Shown: piece after piece, positions 7,955 through 16,259 of the stretch | How positions within the stretch are numbered: position 1 is the first letter of the stretch | How the letters are laid out: each line of letters begins with the position of its first letter | Assembly (NCBI GenBank): GCA_045588345.1 | Contig: JAZNDZ010000128.1 | Coordinates: 1-31,708, forward strand | Origin: HGM04593 sp045588345 | GTDB taxonomy: Bacteria; Bacteroidota; Bacteroidia; Bacteroidales; Bacteroidaceae | Reading direction: 5' to 3' | DNA length: 31,708 bases | Translations under genes and position numbers: made by a program | Notes under the pieces: generated by a model | Database searches by the model: none | What the model saw: only the letters and a program-made list of their open reading frames with translations | What the model was told of the DNA's origin: nothing

Positions 7955-8923
7955 ATGTACAAGTTCAAGCCAATACTGAAATCAATGCTGTGGGGCGGCG
8001 AGAGAATAATCCCCTACAAAGGAATAGAATCGGGAAAGACATCTGTGGGCGAGAGTTGGGAAATATCAGGCGTAAAGGATAACGAATCGGTAGTAGCCGA
8101 GGGACCTGATGCCGGAATGAAACTCCCTGAACTTATCGCACGCGACAAAGGAGCACTTGTGGGACAAAGCAACTACGAAAGGTTCGGTAAGGAATTCCCG
8201 TTGCTGATAAAGTTCATAGATGCGCGTCAGGACCTCTCGATTCAGGTACATCCCAATGACAAACTTGCATGGGAGCGTCACCAGTCAAAGGGAAAAACCG
8301 AAATGTGGTATGTGGTAGATGCAGAACCGGGCTCAAGACTGCGCTCAGGCTTTGCCAAACAGGTTACACCTGATGAATATGAGCAGAGTATTGCCAACAA
8401 CACCATCACCGGCCTTTTACAGGAGTATGACATACACGCCGGCGATGTGTTCTTCTTGCCTGCCGGACGCATCCACTCAATTGGTGCCGGTGCATTCATT
8501 GCCGAGATTCAGCAGACATCGAACATCACGTACCGCATCTACGACTTCAACCGTTGTGATGACAACGGCAACCCGCGCGAACTGCATACAGAACTGAGCA
8601 AGGCTGCTATTGACTACACTGTGCTGCCTGACTACCGCACACACTACGATGCAAAGGAAAACGCTCCAGCATTGCTTGCTTCATGCCGTTACTTCACCAC
8701 ACATCTGATGAAACTGACAAGGCCTTTTGAAATGAAGGTCGATGAACTTGATTCGTTTGTCATACTCATCTGCACAAAGGGCAACGGCACTGTCACAGAT
8801 GATAGCGGCAACAGCATGACAGTGAAACAGGGCGAGAGCATACTTGTACCGGCCACTACAAAAAGCCTGAGCATTGCTCCGCAATGCGACATTGAACTGC
8901 TCAGCAGTTGGGTACAGGAATAA
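7955..8923 (+). CDS. manA: Mannose-6-phosphate isomerase, class I
   Basis: A 322-residue zinc enzyme interconverting mannose 6-phosphate and fructose 6-phosphate, which feeds mannose into glycolysis and supplies mannose 6-phosphate for GDP-mannose and GDP-fucose synthesis. Seen directly: the N-terminal block LWGGERI, the zinc-site motif SIQVHPND with Gln97 and His99, Glu116 in KTEMWYVV, and His174 in PAGRIHSIGAG. The length fits the short bacterial form and a C-terminal cupin follows. It is a single-gene unit with its own promoter and a strong hairpin terminator. Confidence 0.93.
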   Translation: MYKFKPILKSMLWGGERIIPYKGIESGKTSVGESWEISGVKDNESVVAEGPDAGMKLPELIARDKGALVGQSNYERFGKEFPLLIKFIDARQDLSIQVHPNDKLAWERHQSKGKTEMWYVVDAEPGSRLRSGFAKQVTPDEYEQSIANNTITGLLQEYDIHAGDVFFLPAGRIHSIGAGAFIAEIQQTSNITYRIYDFNRCDDNGNPRELHTELSKAAIDYTVLPDYRTHYDAKENAPALLASCRYFTTHLMKLTRPFEMKVDELDSFVILICTKGNGTVTDDSGNSMTVKQGESILVPATTKSLSIAPQCDIELLSSWVQE

Positions 8924-8942
8924 GAGATAATGACATAACAGA

Positions 8943-8982
8943 AAGAGGCTGACTAAAAAGTATTTTTTAGCAGCCTCTTATT
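8943..8982 (+). terminator. Terminator after manA
   Basis: The outer stem AAGAGGCTG (8943-8951) pairs with CAGCCTCTT (8971-8979) and an inner stem CTAAAAA (8953-8959) pairs with TTTTTAG (8964-8970). The hairpin lies 19 nt after the manA stop, but the T-run after it is short. Confidence 0.6.
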
Positions 8983-9208
8983 GTTGAAGATGAATAAAAA
9001 GATGTAGTTAAAGGGCTCAGTAGAAAAAAGGTGTGGGTAATATTTTACTTGTACGATTATTTTCTATCTGGAATATCTTATTCAGAGGTTAATTTTACCC
9101 TTAATCAGTTATCTTGTATTCCTCTTGTAGTCGTTCTGTCATGTTCTTTTGGGGCCAAAAGAACGAAAAGCCCCGGCACAGAGTTCAACAGTCGCATGAT
9201 GCTTTGCT
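8983..9208. other. Gene-free region with decayed mobile-element sequence
   Basis: I find no credible gene here. It holds an IS-end-like motif at 9014-9042 and a palindrome at 9143-9164 (GTTCTTTTGG, 2 nt, CCAAAAGAAC). Short open frames exist but lack start signals and family resemblance. It leads directly into the 224-bp repeat. Confidence 0.5.
9014..9042 (+). repeat. IS-end-like motif, copy 1
   Basis: It begins GGCTCAGTAG, continues with an A-run and then GGTGTGGGTAA. The same pattern with few changes occurs at 31387-31416, directly ahead of a transposase-like start codon. This is therefore probably the left end of a decayed IS of the same kind. Confidence 0.45.
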
Positions 9209-9432
9209 CATGAATTGCCGTGCAATATCATTCGGTCACATCATGCTTTCCGCAAGTATCTTAACGCGCATATAGCCGGGGCGCGACAACTCGCTTCTCA
9301 CGCACAAGCAGCAACGCGATATTGCACCGCTCAAACAAATTCACGCCTCCTTCCGGCTATATGCACTAATACTTGCTGTGTCTCACACAGTGCCGGTTTC
9401 TTTTTTGGAATTACTTCTGCTATACAACTGCC
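9209..9432 (+). repeat. 224-bp dispersed repeat, copy A
   Basis: It matches 31486-31708 in the opposite orientation over essentially its whole length. The differences are a few substitutions (near 9247, 9251, 9327 and 9347) and one variable patch with a 1-base indel near 9394-9405. It contains inverted arms TGCAATATC (9221-9229)/GATATTGCA (9318-9326) and GCATATAGCCGG (9268-9279)/CCGGCTATATGC (9353-9364), in interleaved order. Short open frames in it are present in both copies but show no protein-like features. Confidence 0.85.
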
Positions 9433-9480
9433 AAAGGTAATTTCCTGAAAATCCGTCACCGATAAAATTACAGCAAACAA

Positions 9481-9520
9481 CCGTTCAAACAGCGGATAAG
9501 GAGAGGAATTGTTTGAGCGG
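9481..9520. repeat. Small hairpin with a fragment of the 224-bp repeat
   Basis: CCGTTCAAAC (9481-9490) pairs with GTTTGAGCGG (9511-9520) with one wobble. In addition, 9509-9524 is the exact inverse of 16 bases of repeat copy A (9323-9338), suggesting a broken piece of the same repeat. Confidence 0.5.
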
Positions 9521-9527
9521 TGCATAT

Positions 9528-9555
9528 GGCTCAGTAGAAATTTACTGTAGGTAAG
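9528..9555 (+). repeat. IS-end-like motif, copy 2
   Basis: The first 13 bases, GGCTCAGTAGAAA, are identical to the motif at 9014. The next 15 are similar but diverged. It has the same orientation as the other two copies and no transposase frame follows it. Confidence 0.35.
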
Positions 9556-9618
9556 CTATTTTTAAGAGTACAAGAATTTGTTTAATACTTTGCTGGTCCT
9601 GGGATGATATAAAAATGT

Positions 9619-9626
9619 TATATTTG
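9619..9626 (+). promoter_or_regulatory. Candidate -7 element for the BspA/sigma operon
   Basis: TATATTTG is a perfect TAnnTTTG match, but no TTTG lies at the usual distance (the nearest is 26 nt upstream). Use of this site would give a leader of about 165 nt, very AT-rich, before the first gene. A second match, TATTTTTG at 9737-9744, would give a short leader. Confidence 0.4.
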
Positions 9627-9798
9627 CGTTATAAACATTCTAACGTATATTAATTAATGGAATACAAAAGAAACAGATTGTTATCGGCTGATTTTTATTG
9701 AAACTATTGTCGATTTTTCTAATTAAAATAAATCAATATTTTTGTAATGTTTCCTATTTTTAAACGTCATATAATTAGAAACATATAAATACGATGAT

Positions 9799-11502
9799 AT
9801 GAAAAGAATTCTTCTTGTTTGCTTGTTGGCTATTTTACTGCCGTGTTACGCATTAGCGCATGATTTTATTGTAGACGGAATATGCTACAATATAACATCC
9901 GAGGAAGAGAAAACCGTTGAGGTAACATTCAACAGCGACGAAAAGCCTAAGAATGTGTACCGTAACTTCTACAAAGATGTTGTCTTTGTACCAGAAAAAG
10001 TTAATCACGACGGCAAGGAGTATACTGTAACTGCAATAGGAGAGAATGCCTTTGAACTTAATGATGAACTGTTGTCGGTGGTAATGCCTAAGACTATTGT
10101 ATCAATAGGGCATGATGCGTTATCAAACTGTCCTAAGTTAAAGAGCCTGACAATTCCTGAGAGTGTAAAGGACTTCCAAAATTTTTCCTTTCGTGGCTTG
10201 CCTTCGTTGGAGCATCTGGCCGTGGATGAGAACAACGAGTCCTTCGACAGCCGTGAGGGTTGCAATGCCATTATAAAGACCAATTCCAATACTTTGTATC
10301 TCGGTTGCAAAACAACAGTTATTCCTGATGGGGTAAAAGTGATTGCAGATGGTGCTTTTATGACCTGTTTTGGTGGGCGCGATGTCGAACCCTTTGAAAT
10401 GACTATCCCAAAGAGTGTTGAGGTTATAGAACATCAGGCGTTTATTGGCTGTGCTCCGCTTGTGGCAGTACATCTCTCCGAAGGATTGAAAAAAATAGGC
10501 AGAAGTGCCTTTGGTGGAACTTCAATCAAACGTGTTGTCATTCCCGCTTCTGTTACTGAAATTGATTCCGGAGCTTTCGCTGCGTGTGACTCATTGAAGG
10601 TCATAAAGGTAAAGAGGGGCAACAAGGTCTATGACAGCCGCAAAAAGTGCAATGCGATAATTGAAAGCAAGAGCGATAAACTGATATTGGGATGTTCGGT
10701 ATCTTCTGTTCCCGAAGGTGTGAAGATTATAGGTTCTGATGCCTTTGCTGACAGTAAAATTAAAGAGGTAGAATTCCCCTCATCTCTCGAGGTAATCGGG
10801 CATTATGCTTTTATGGGTTGCAAGGAATTGAAGAGAGTGGTTGTCCCCGGCAATGTAAAAGAGATAGAGTCTATGGCATTTTGGAATTGTGGCATTGAAG
10901 AGATTATTGTGGAAGATGGAGTGGAGAAAATAGGCGAGAATGCTTTCCTTAGCTGCAAGAGACTTAAGAGAGCCACTCTCCCTGTCACGTTTGGAAGAAT
11001 TGAAAGCTACTATTCTCACAATGGGTTCTTCGGAGGTTGTCGCGAACTTGAGTGGGTCACTCTCGGCAATGATAATGAAACCTACTATTGCAACGGAAGC
11101 GTATTGCTTGAAAAGGAGACAAGAACAGTTGTTGACGGCTGGGGTATTGACCAATGCTACGTGGGGAATGGCCTTGTTCGCCTGAAAGCAAAGAGGATTG
11201 GCCGGAGGGCATTCGAGGGGCATGAACTGTTGGTGCAAGTTACACTCCCCGAGACATTAGAGGAGATTGATGAACGTGCATTCTATGGCTGTAAAGCCCT
11301 GCGCCTAATCGAGTGCAAAGCCCAGGTTCCGCCACTGCTTGCCGATGACGCATTCGCAACAAGTAAAAGAATGCATGACCACACGCTTCCTTTGCATGAG
11401 AGAGCAGTGCTGCTCGTTCCCAAAGGCACACTTGAAGCCTACAGGAACGCTCCCGGGTGGAAAGATTTCAAGCATATAAAAGAAACGGATTCTTCATTTT
11501 AA
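9799..11502 (+). CDS. BspA-like leucine-rich repeat secreted protein 1
   Basis: A 567-residue protein with a signal peptide cleaved after ALA (residue 20), then a mature start HDFIVDGICYNITSEEE shared with the next two proteins. The rest is a chain of LRR_5 (BspA/TpLRR) repeats with the pattern VxxIGxxAFxxCxxLxxVxIPxSV. The block FDSREGCNAII recurs as YDSRKKCNAII 129 codons later, and a third, degenerate version (YYCNGSVLLEKET) follows 151 codons further on. The C-terminus ends AYRNAPGWKDFKHI, without a T9SS tail or membrane anchor. BspA-type proteins bind host matrix proteins or other bacteria; the partner here is unknown. First of three tandem paralogues, 12 nt from the next. Confidence 0.88.
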   Translation: MKRILLVCLLAILLPCYALAHDFIVDGICYNITSEEEKTVEVTFNSDEKPKNVYRNFYKDVVFVPEKVNHDGKEYTVTAIGENAFELNDELLSVVMPKTIVSIGHDALSNCPKLKSLTIPESVKDFQNFSFRGLPSLEHLAVDENNESFDSREGCNAIIKTNSNTLYLGCKTTVIPDGVKVIADGAFMTCFGGRDVEPFEMTIPKSVEVIEHQAFIGCAPLVAVHLSEGLKKIGRSAFGGTSIKRVVIPASVTEIDSGAFAACDSLKVIKVKRGNKVYDSRKKCNAIIESKSDKLILGCSVSSVPEGVKIIGSDAFADSKIKEVEFPSSLEVIGHYAFMGCKELKRVVVPGNVKEIESMAFWNCGIEEIIVEDGVEKIGENAFLSCKRLKRATLPVTFGRIESYYSHNGFFGGCRELEWVTLGNDNETYYCNGSVLLEKETRTVVDGWGIDQCYVGNGLVRLKAKRIGRRAFEGHELLVQVTLPETLEEIDERAFYGCKALRLIECKAQVPPLLADDAFATSKRMHDHTLPLHERAVLLVPKGTLEAYRNAPGWKDFKHIKETDSSF

Positions 11503-11514
11503 CTGTCCGACAAC

Positions 11515-13206
11515 ATGAAAAAGATATTTTGGAGCGCTCTGCTGGCTGTTTTGTTGCCTTGCTGCGCACAGGCACATGATTTTGTTGTAGACGGAATATG
11601 CTACAACATAACATCAGAGGAAGAGAAAACCGTTGAGGTTACATACAACGAGGATGAGAAGTATGCAATTAAACGCAAGTTCTACAAGGATGTGGTCTTT
11701 GTACCCGAGAAAGTGACGTTTGACAGCAAGGAATATACAGTTACCGCCATTGGAGAAAGGGCTTTTACCGACCATGAGGAACTCCTGTCGGTTGTGATGC
11801 CCAACACTCTCCTTGTCATAAAGGACTGTGCATTCGTGCGTTGTCCTCAATTGAAAAGCATTACAATACCGGCAAGCGTAACTGAAATTGAGCCCGGAGC
11901 ATTCCAGATTCTCGGTTCTTTGACAAACCTTGCTGTTGATGAGGGTAACAAGGTCTACGACAGCCGCAAAGGATGCAACGCAATCATCAGGAGCAAGACC
12001 GCTACCTTGCTTTTCGGCTGCAAGAGCACTATAATCCCCGATGGTGTTGAGGTCATTGCCCGCAATGCCTTTTGGCCCGTGCCCGTTAGAGGGGTAGAAC
12101 CTTTTGCTCTTGAAATCCCAGGCAGTGTCAAGGTTATAAAGTCAAGCGCATTCGCAGGGCGTGAATGGCTGAACGCAGTTGTGCTACACGAAGGTATTGA
12201 AGTTATTGAGGGCTGGGCTTTCGACGGAACATCAATAGAGAACCTTGTAATTCCAAAATCAGTCAAAAGGATTGACCCGAGTGCTTTCCGTAACAACCCT
12301 AAGCTCACATCAATAAAGGTGAAAAGGGGCAACAAGGTCTATGACAGCCGTAAAGGGTGCAACGCAATCATCGAGAGCACCGGCGACAGGCTCATTCAGG
12401 CATGTGTGGGAACTGTAATACCAAAGAGTGTAAAGGTCATAGGAAACAGTGCATTCGGCAGCGTGGATGTGCCTTCGGTTGAGATACCTTCTTCAGTTGT
12501 AAAGATTGAGAACGGTGCTTTCATGGGCAGCGATGCCATGAAACGCATTGTTATCCCGGGCAATGTGAAGAGTATTGGTAGCCGTGCTTTCTCTTCGTGT
12601 TACGGGCTTGAAGAGATTATTGTAGAGGAGGGGGTAGAGAGTCTTGAAACTTCTGCGTTCAGCAACTGCATCAATTTGAGAAGAGTGGAATTGCCTGTAT
12701 CGTTGGAAAAAATAGGTAATCCTGATGAGAAGTACAGGTTCCTCTTTAATAATTGTCATCTGCTCTCCGAGGTTGTAATCCCAGAGGAGAATCCCAATTT
12801 CTATTGTTACGGTAATGCCATTATAGACAAGAAGACACTCACCGTCATCAGTGGCTTTGCTCTTGACCAGTGCCATATTAACCATGGATTGCGCCAGTAT
12901 ATGCCAAAGAAGATTGCTTCTCAAGCATTTGCGGGTTTCCGCTTGCTTACAAGCGTATGGCTCCCCGAATCGGTTGAAGAGATTGAATCCTATGCATTCT
13001 ACGATTGTCCGTCACTGCGTCTCATACATTGCAGCAGTAAGGTACCGCCTGTGCTCGGGGATAGGGCTTTTGTTCTTAACAATCATGTAAGTGATTGGAA
13101 TACTCCCATGGAAGATTGTGTGACTGTCATAGTGCCCGAAGGCTCGCTTAATGACTACAGGAATGCTCCGGGCTGGAAAGAATTCAAGCGTATAATAGAG
13201 AACTGA
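11515..13206 (+). CDS. BspA-like leucine-rich repeat secreted protein 2
   Basis: A 563-residue paralogue of the preceding protein, similar along its whole length: signal peptide ending AQA (residue 20), mature start HDFVVDGICYNITSEEE, LRR_5 repeats throughout, and two copies of YDSRKGCNAII 128 codons apart. It ends with the same NAPGWKEFKRI block. It starts 12 nt after gene 1 and its stop is 5 nt before gene 3, so the three must have arisen by tandem duplication and are translated from one mRNA. The Cys in each CNAII block and a later G(C/S)K or AC position recur, which may reflect paired cysteines. Confidence 0.88.
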   Translation: MKKIFWSALLAVLLPCCAQAHDFVVDGICYNITSEEEKTVEVTYNEDEKYAIKRKFYKDVVFVPEKVTFDSKEYTVTAIGERAFTDHEELLSVVMPNTLLVIKDCAFVRCPQLKSITIPASVTEIEPGAFQILGSLTNLAVDEGNKVYDSRKGCNAIIRSKTATLLFGCKSTIIPDGVEVIARNAFWPVPVRGVEPFALEIPGSVKVIKSSAFAGREWLNAVVLHEGIEVIEGWAFDGTSIENLVIPKSVKRIDPSAFRNNPKLTSIKVKRGNKVYDSRKGCNAIIESTGDRLIQACVGTVIPKSVKVIGNSAFGSVDVPSVEIPSSVVKIENGAFMGSDAMKRIVIPGNVKSIGSRAFSSCYGLEEIIVEEGVESLETSAFSNCINLRRVELPVSLEKIGNPDEKYRFLFNNCHLLSEVVIPEENPNFYCYGNAIIDKKTLTVISGFALDQCHINHGLRQYMPKKIASQAFAGFRLLTSVWLPESVEEIESYAFYDCPSLRLIHCSSKVPPVLGDRAFVLNNHVSDWNTPMEDCVTVIVPEGSLNDYRNAPGWKEFKRIIEN

Positions 13207-13211
13207 TTATA

Positions 13212-14897
13212 ATGGATAAGAATATTTTTGTTTGCCTCTTGGCAGTGTTGCTGCCTTTCTTGGCATCTGCACACGACTTTGAGGTCGATGGCATCTATTA
13301 CAATATTACTTCTGAAGAGAAGAAAACCGTTGAGGTTACTGGCCCAAGCGATAAGAAAATTGTCGATGGCGGTTACAAGTTCTACAAGGATGTTGTCTTT
13401 ATTCCCGAAAAGGTGAACTATGTCGGCAAGGAGTACACTGTAACGGCTGTCGGAGAAAGTGCATTTGCTTGTAATGATGAACTGCTTTCTGTAGTAATGC
13501 CCAATTCAATAGTTTCTATCGGCAAATTCGCATTTTCCGCATGTCTTAAACTGAAGAGCCTTACAATACCACGCAATGTAAACGAGATAGGCGACTTTGC
13601 TTTTACGCTCATGCCTTCGTTAGAACACTTAGTCGTTGATGAATCGAACAATACTTTTGACAGCCGTGAAGGTTGCAATGCTATCATAAGGACAAGGACA
13701 AACACGCTGTGTGTCGGATGCAAGAAAACAGTGATTCCCGATGGTGTAGAGGTTATTGCCCCTAATGCCTTTACTGCTTGCTCGGCGGAGCCAGGCGACC
13801 TGGAACCTTTTGAGATAAATATTCCCGAGAGTGTCGAGATTATTGATGCGTATGCTTTCAACGGTTGCGGTTCATTGGTAGCAGTCAAATTCTCCGAGGG
13901 GCTGAAGCGGATTGACCGTTGGGCTTTCTTGGGTACATCAATCGAAAGCATAGAGATACCGGCATCTGTGACAGTTATCAATGAGGCTTTTTTGGGGTGT
14001 AGTTCCCTGAAAGAAATCAAGGTGAAGAAAGGCAACAGAGACTATGACAGCCGCAAGGGATGCAATGCAATCATCGAGAGTGCGACAGGCTGTCTATTGC
14101 AAGGGTGCGAGAATACAACTGTGCCCGACGGAGTAAAGGTAATCTCAAGCAGTGCCTTTTATAGGAGTAATATAAAGAAGATAAAGTTGCCTTCATCCCT
14201 TGAAACAATAGAGAGAGGTGCTTTTGCCGAATGCAAAGAACTCAAGAAACTTGTCATCCCGGGTAGTGTGAAGATTATTGAACTTGAAATCCTTTGCGGT
14301 AGCGGAATAGAGGAACTTATAGTAGAGAATGGAGTGGAAGAGATATCGGATTATGCCTTCTTTGAATGCAGCAAGTTGAGGTATGTTTCTCTTCCTGCAT
14401 CGCTTAAGATGTTCGGCTCCGATGGTGCAGTATTCGTTGACTGCCCCGAACTTGTGAGGGTTGATGTAGACAAGGATAACGAATACTATTGCAGCAACGG
14501 GCAGGTAATTGTAAACAAAAGGACAATGACTATCGTCGATGGCTGGGGTACAGAAAGTTGTAATGCTGCTGACTTCTCCAAAGAACTCCTTCCAACGAGA
14601 ATAGGCAATAATGCTTTCAGAAAGCAGAGTCTGTTAAGATTGGCCATATTGCCCACGACAATAGAAGAGATAGGTGACGGGGCCTTTTCAGATTGCAAGA
14701 ATCTGCGTCAGGTCAATTGTCATGCAACCGTTCCGCCAGTATTAGGGAAAGATGCATTCAAACTTAACGCCATTAATGGCAAGGAGTTTACTCCTTTGCA
14801 AGAAACATTGATATTGCTTGTCCCCGAAACTTCAGTCGAGGCATACAAGAACGCTCCAGGCTGGAAGGAGTTCAAAAACATAATAAGTATAAGATAA
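13212..14897 (+). CDS. BspA-like leucine-rich repeat secreted protein 3
   Basis: The third paralogue, 561 residues: signal peptide ending ASA (residue 20), mature start HDFEVDGIYYNITSEEK (Cys replaced by Tyr compared with the other two), LRR_5 repeats, and FDSREGCNAII and YDSRKGCNAII 129 codons apart. The C-terminal block is NAPGWKEFKNI. It has no visible cell-surface sorting tail, so the mature protein may stay in the periplasm or leave by an unrecognised route. The next gene, an ECF sigma factor, begins 17 nt later with no terminator between, which ties the LRR proteins to the regulatory genes. Confidence 0.88.
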   Translation: MDKNIFVCLLAVLLPFLASAHDFEVDGIYYNITSEEKKTVEVTGPSDKKIVDGGYKFYKDVVFIPEKVNYVGKEYTVTAVGESAFACNDELLSVVMPNSIVSIGKFAFSACLKLKSLTIPRNVNEIGDFAFTLMPSLEHLVVDESNNTFDSREGCNAIIRTRTNTLCVGCKKTVIPDGVEVIAPNAFTACSAEPGDLEPFEINIPESVEIIDAYAFNGCGSLVAVKFSEGLKRIDRWAFLGTSIESIEIPASVTVINEAFLGCSSLKEIKVKKGNRDYDSRKGCNAIIESATGCLLQGCENTTVPDGVKVISSSAFYRSNIKKIKLPSSLETIERGAFAECKELKKLVIPGSVKIIELEILCGSGIEELIVENGVEEISDYAFFECSKLRYVSLPASLKMFGSDGAVFVDCPELVRVDVDKDNEYYCSNGQVIVNKRTMTIVDGWGTESCNAADFSKELLPTRIGNNAFRKQSLLRLAILPTTIEEIGDGAFSDCKNLRQVNCHATVPPVLGKDAFKLNAINGKEFTPLQETLILLVPETSVEAYKNAPGWKEFKNIISIR

Positions 14898-14914
14898 CCC
14901 GATTACAGAAATCA

Positions 14915-15403
14915 ATGACTGCGGAACAGTTCAAGAAACGTTTCATACATATATATCCCAAGCTCTTCGCTGTAGCCATGGCCAACATTGGTAACAGTGA
15001 GGATGCCAAGGATGTCATGCAGTCATTGTACTTGAAATTATGGGAGAGACGCTGTGACCTTTGCGGGGTCGACAATGACATTGGTTACTGCAAGGCGATG
15101 CTCATCAACATCTGCCGCGACAGGTGGCGGTCGAAGAGTCTCGAGCCCGAGTGGGCAACAGAAGAAGTGGATATTCCTGCCGACAGCCACACTCTTTTTG
15201 AGACCGAAGATATAAAGGAAAAAATTGACTGTTTCATTGCACGATTGCCCGATAAGCAGCGGCGCATAATGACAATGCGAATGCAAGGGGCAACAACAGA
15301 TGAGATAACAGAGGCTACAGAATTGAGTGTAGAGAATGTGCGGACAATCCTGTCACGCACAAGACAATTGCTGAGAGAATATTATAACAAATTAAACAGA
15401 TAG
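14915..15403 (+). CDS. RNA polymerase ECF sigma factor
   Basis: A 162-residue sigma-70 family protein with only regions 2 and 4. Region 2 (about 5-75) includes GNSEDAKDVMQSLYLKLWE and the -10-binding helix around INICRDRWRS. Region 4 (about 105-160) contains LPDKQRRIMTMRMQG and the helix-turn-helix TTDEITEATELSVENVRTIL. Such factors are usually held by a membrane anti-sigma factor encoded next door and control their own operon. Here it is fourth in the run, after three secreted LRR proteins and 5 nt before the probable anti-sigma gene. Its target promoter sequence is not known. Confidence 0.93.
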   Translation: MTAEQFKKRFIHIYPKLFAVAMANIGNSEDAKDVMQSLYLKLWERRCDLCGVDNDIGYCKAMLINICRDRWRSKSLEPEWATEEVDIPADSHTLFETEDIKEKIDCFIARLPDKQRRIMTMRMQGATTDEITEATELSVENVRTILSRTRQLLREYYNKLNR

Positions 15404-15408
15404 CGAAT

Positions 15409-16257
15409 ATGGATTACAAAGCATTGAAAGAAAAGTTCTTCATGGGCACAACCAGTCTTGAGGAAGAAGATGCGCTCCGTCGCTATTTGAGGGGCGATGA
15501 CCTTTCGGCTGAGGCGAAGGCGGACAAGGAGATGATGCTTGCCATGCTGCAACCGGTAGAGTATGATTGCAGTGCGGCAATGGAGGAGGTCTCGGCACTG
15601 ATAGACAGATTTGATGCACAAGAAACCGTAACAGCAGGCTCCAAACGCCCGACAAACAGGGTAGTGCGTTATCTTTATCCGGCTGTAGCCGTTGCAGCCG
15701 CATTGGCACTGCTGTTTGTGGTAGTGCCATATTCCCGCAACAATGTACAATCTGATGCCAGTGATGTAGTTGCAGTCACTGATAACGGTGAAGATGTTAT
15801 CGCAGTTACGGTTACTGGACAATCTGCTCAAGGAGGTGATATCATAACAGTGGAACTCAATGAACCGGAGTGTGTTCAAGTTTCTGAACCTGTAAAAGCA
15901 AAAACTGCAGAAAAACAGATTGTTGTCGAAACAGATGTCATGTTGGCTCAGGATAAAGAGGATAACGCCACTTCGCCAGTTGATGTGCCCGATGCCGTTG
16001 TTCTTCGTGGCGTAAATGCAGGTTTGAACGACTCTGTGAAAACGAATGTTACAGTCGGTGATGATGCTTCTTTTACATTAAGTGAATCCCCGATAATTGC
16101 TATAACCGATGAAAATGACACTTTTAGCAATCCACAGGACGCTGCCGCGTATCTTGATGTTCTGCTGGAGATATTTTCGCAAGCCGCATCGGGTGGTGTA
16201 GAGGAACAGAAAATGCACCTTAAGAAGTTTGTGGTCATGAATAGTACTGTTGAATAA
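15409..16257 (+). CDS. Probable membrane anti-sigma factor
   Basis: A 282-residue single-pass membrane protein. The N-terminal 85 residues are helical and charged (MDYKALKEKFFMGTTSLEEE), as in cytoplasmic sigma-binding domains of Bacteroidota. One transmembrane helix lies at about 88-107, and a long Val/Thr/Asp-rich, low-complexity periplasmic part follows. There is no zinc-finger HxxxCxxC motif and no clear FecR domain. The position, 5 nt after the ECF sigma gene, is the main reason for the anti-sigma call. The periplasmic half would be the place to sense a signal. Confidence 0.6.
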   Translation: MDYKALKEKFFMGTTSLEEEDALRRYLRGDDLSAEAKADKEMMLAMLQPVEYDCSAAMEEVSALIDRFDAQETVTAGSKRPTNRVVRYLYPAVAVAAALALLFVVVPYSRNNVQSDASDVVAVTDNGEDVIAVTVTGQSAQGGDIITVELNEPECVQVSEPVKAKTAEKQIVVETDVMLAQDKEDNATSPVDVPDAVVLRGVNAGLNDSVKTNVTVGDDASFTLSESPIIAITDENDTFSNPQDAAAYLDVLLEIFSQAASGGVEEQKMHLKKFVVMNSTVE

Positions 16258-16259
16258 AA

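Noticed and set aside
9215..9448. Open frame of 77 codons in repeat copy A, with a related frame in copy B
   Set aside because: The frames are similar only because the DNA is repeated. The composition is not protein-like and the C-termini differ after the indel.
9799..14897. Repeated DNA blocks in the three BspA-like genes considered as a CRISPR or other non-coding array
   Set aside because: The repeats are in frame, diverged at third positions, and encode LRR units; there are no uniform spacers.
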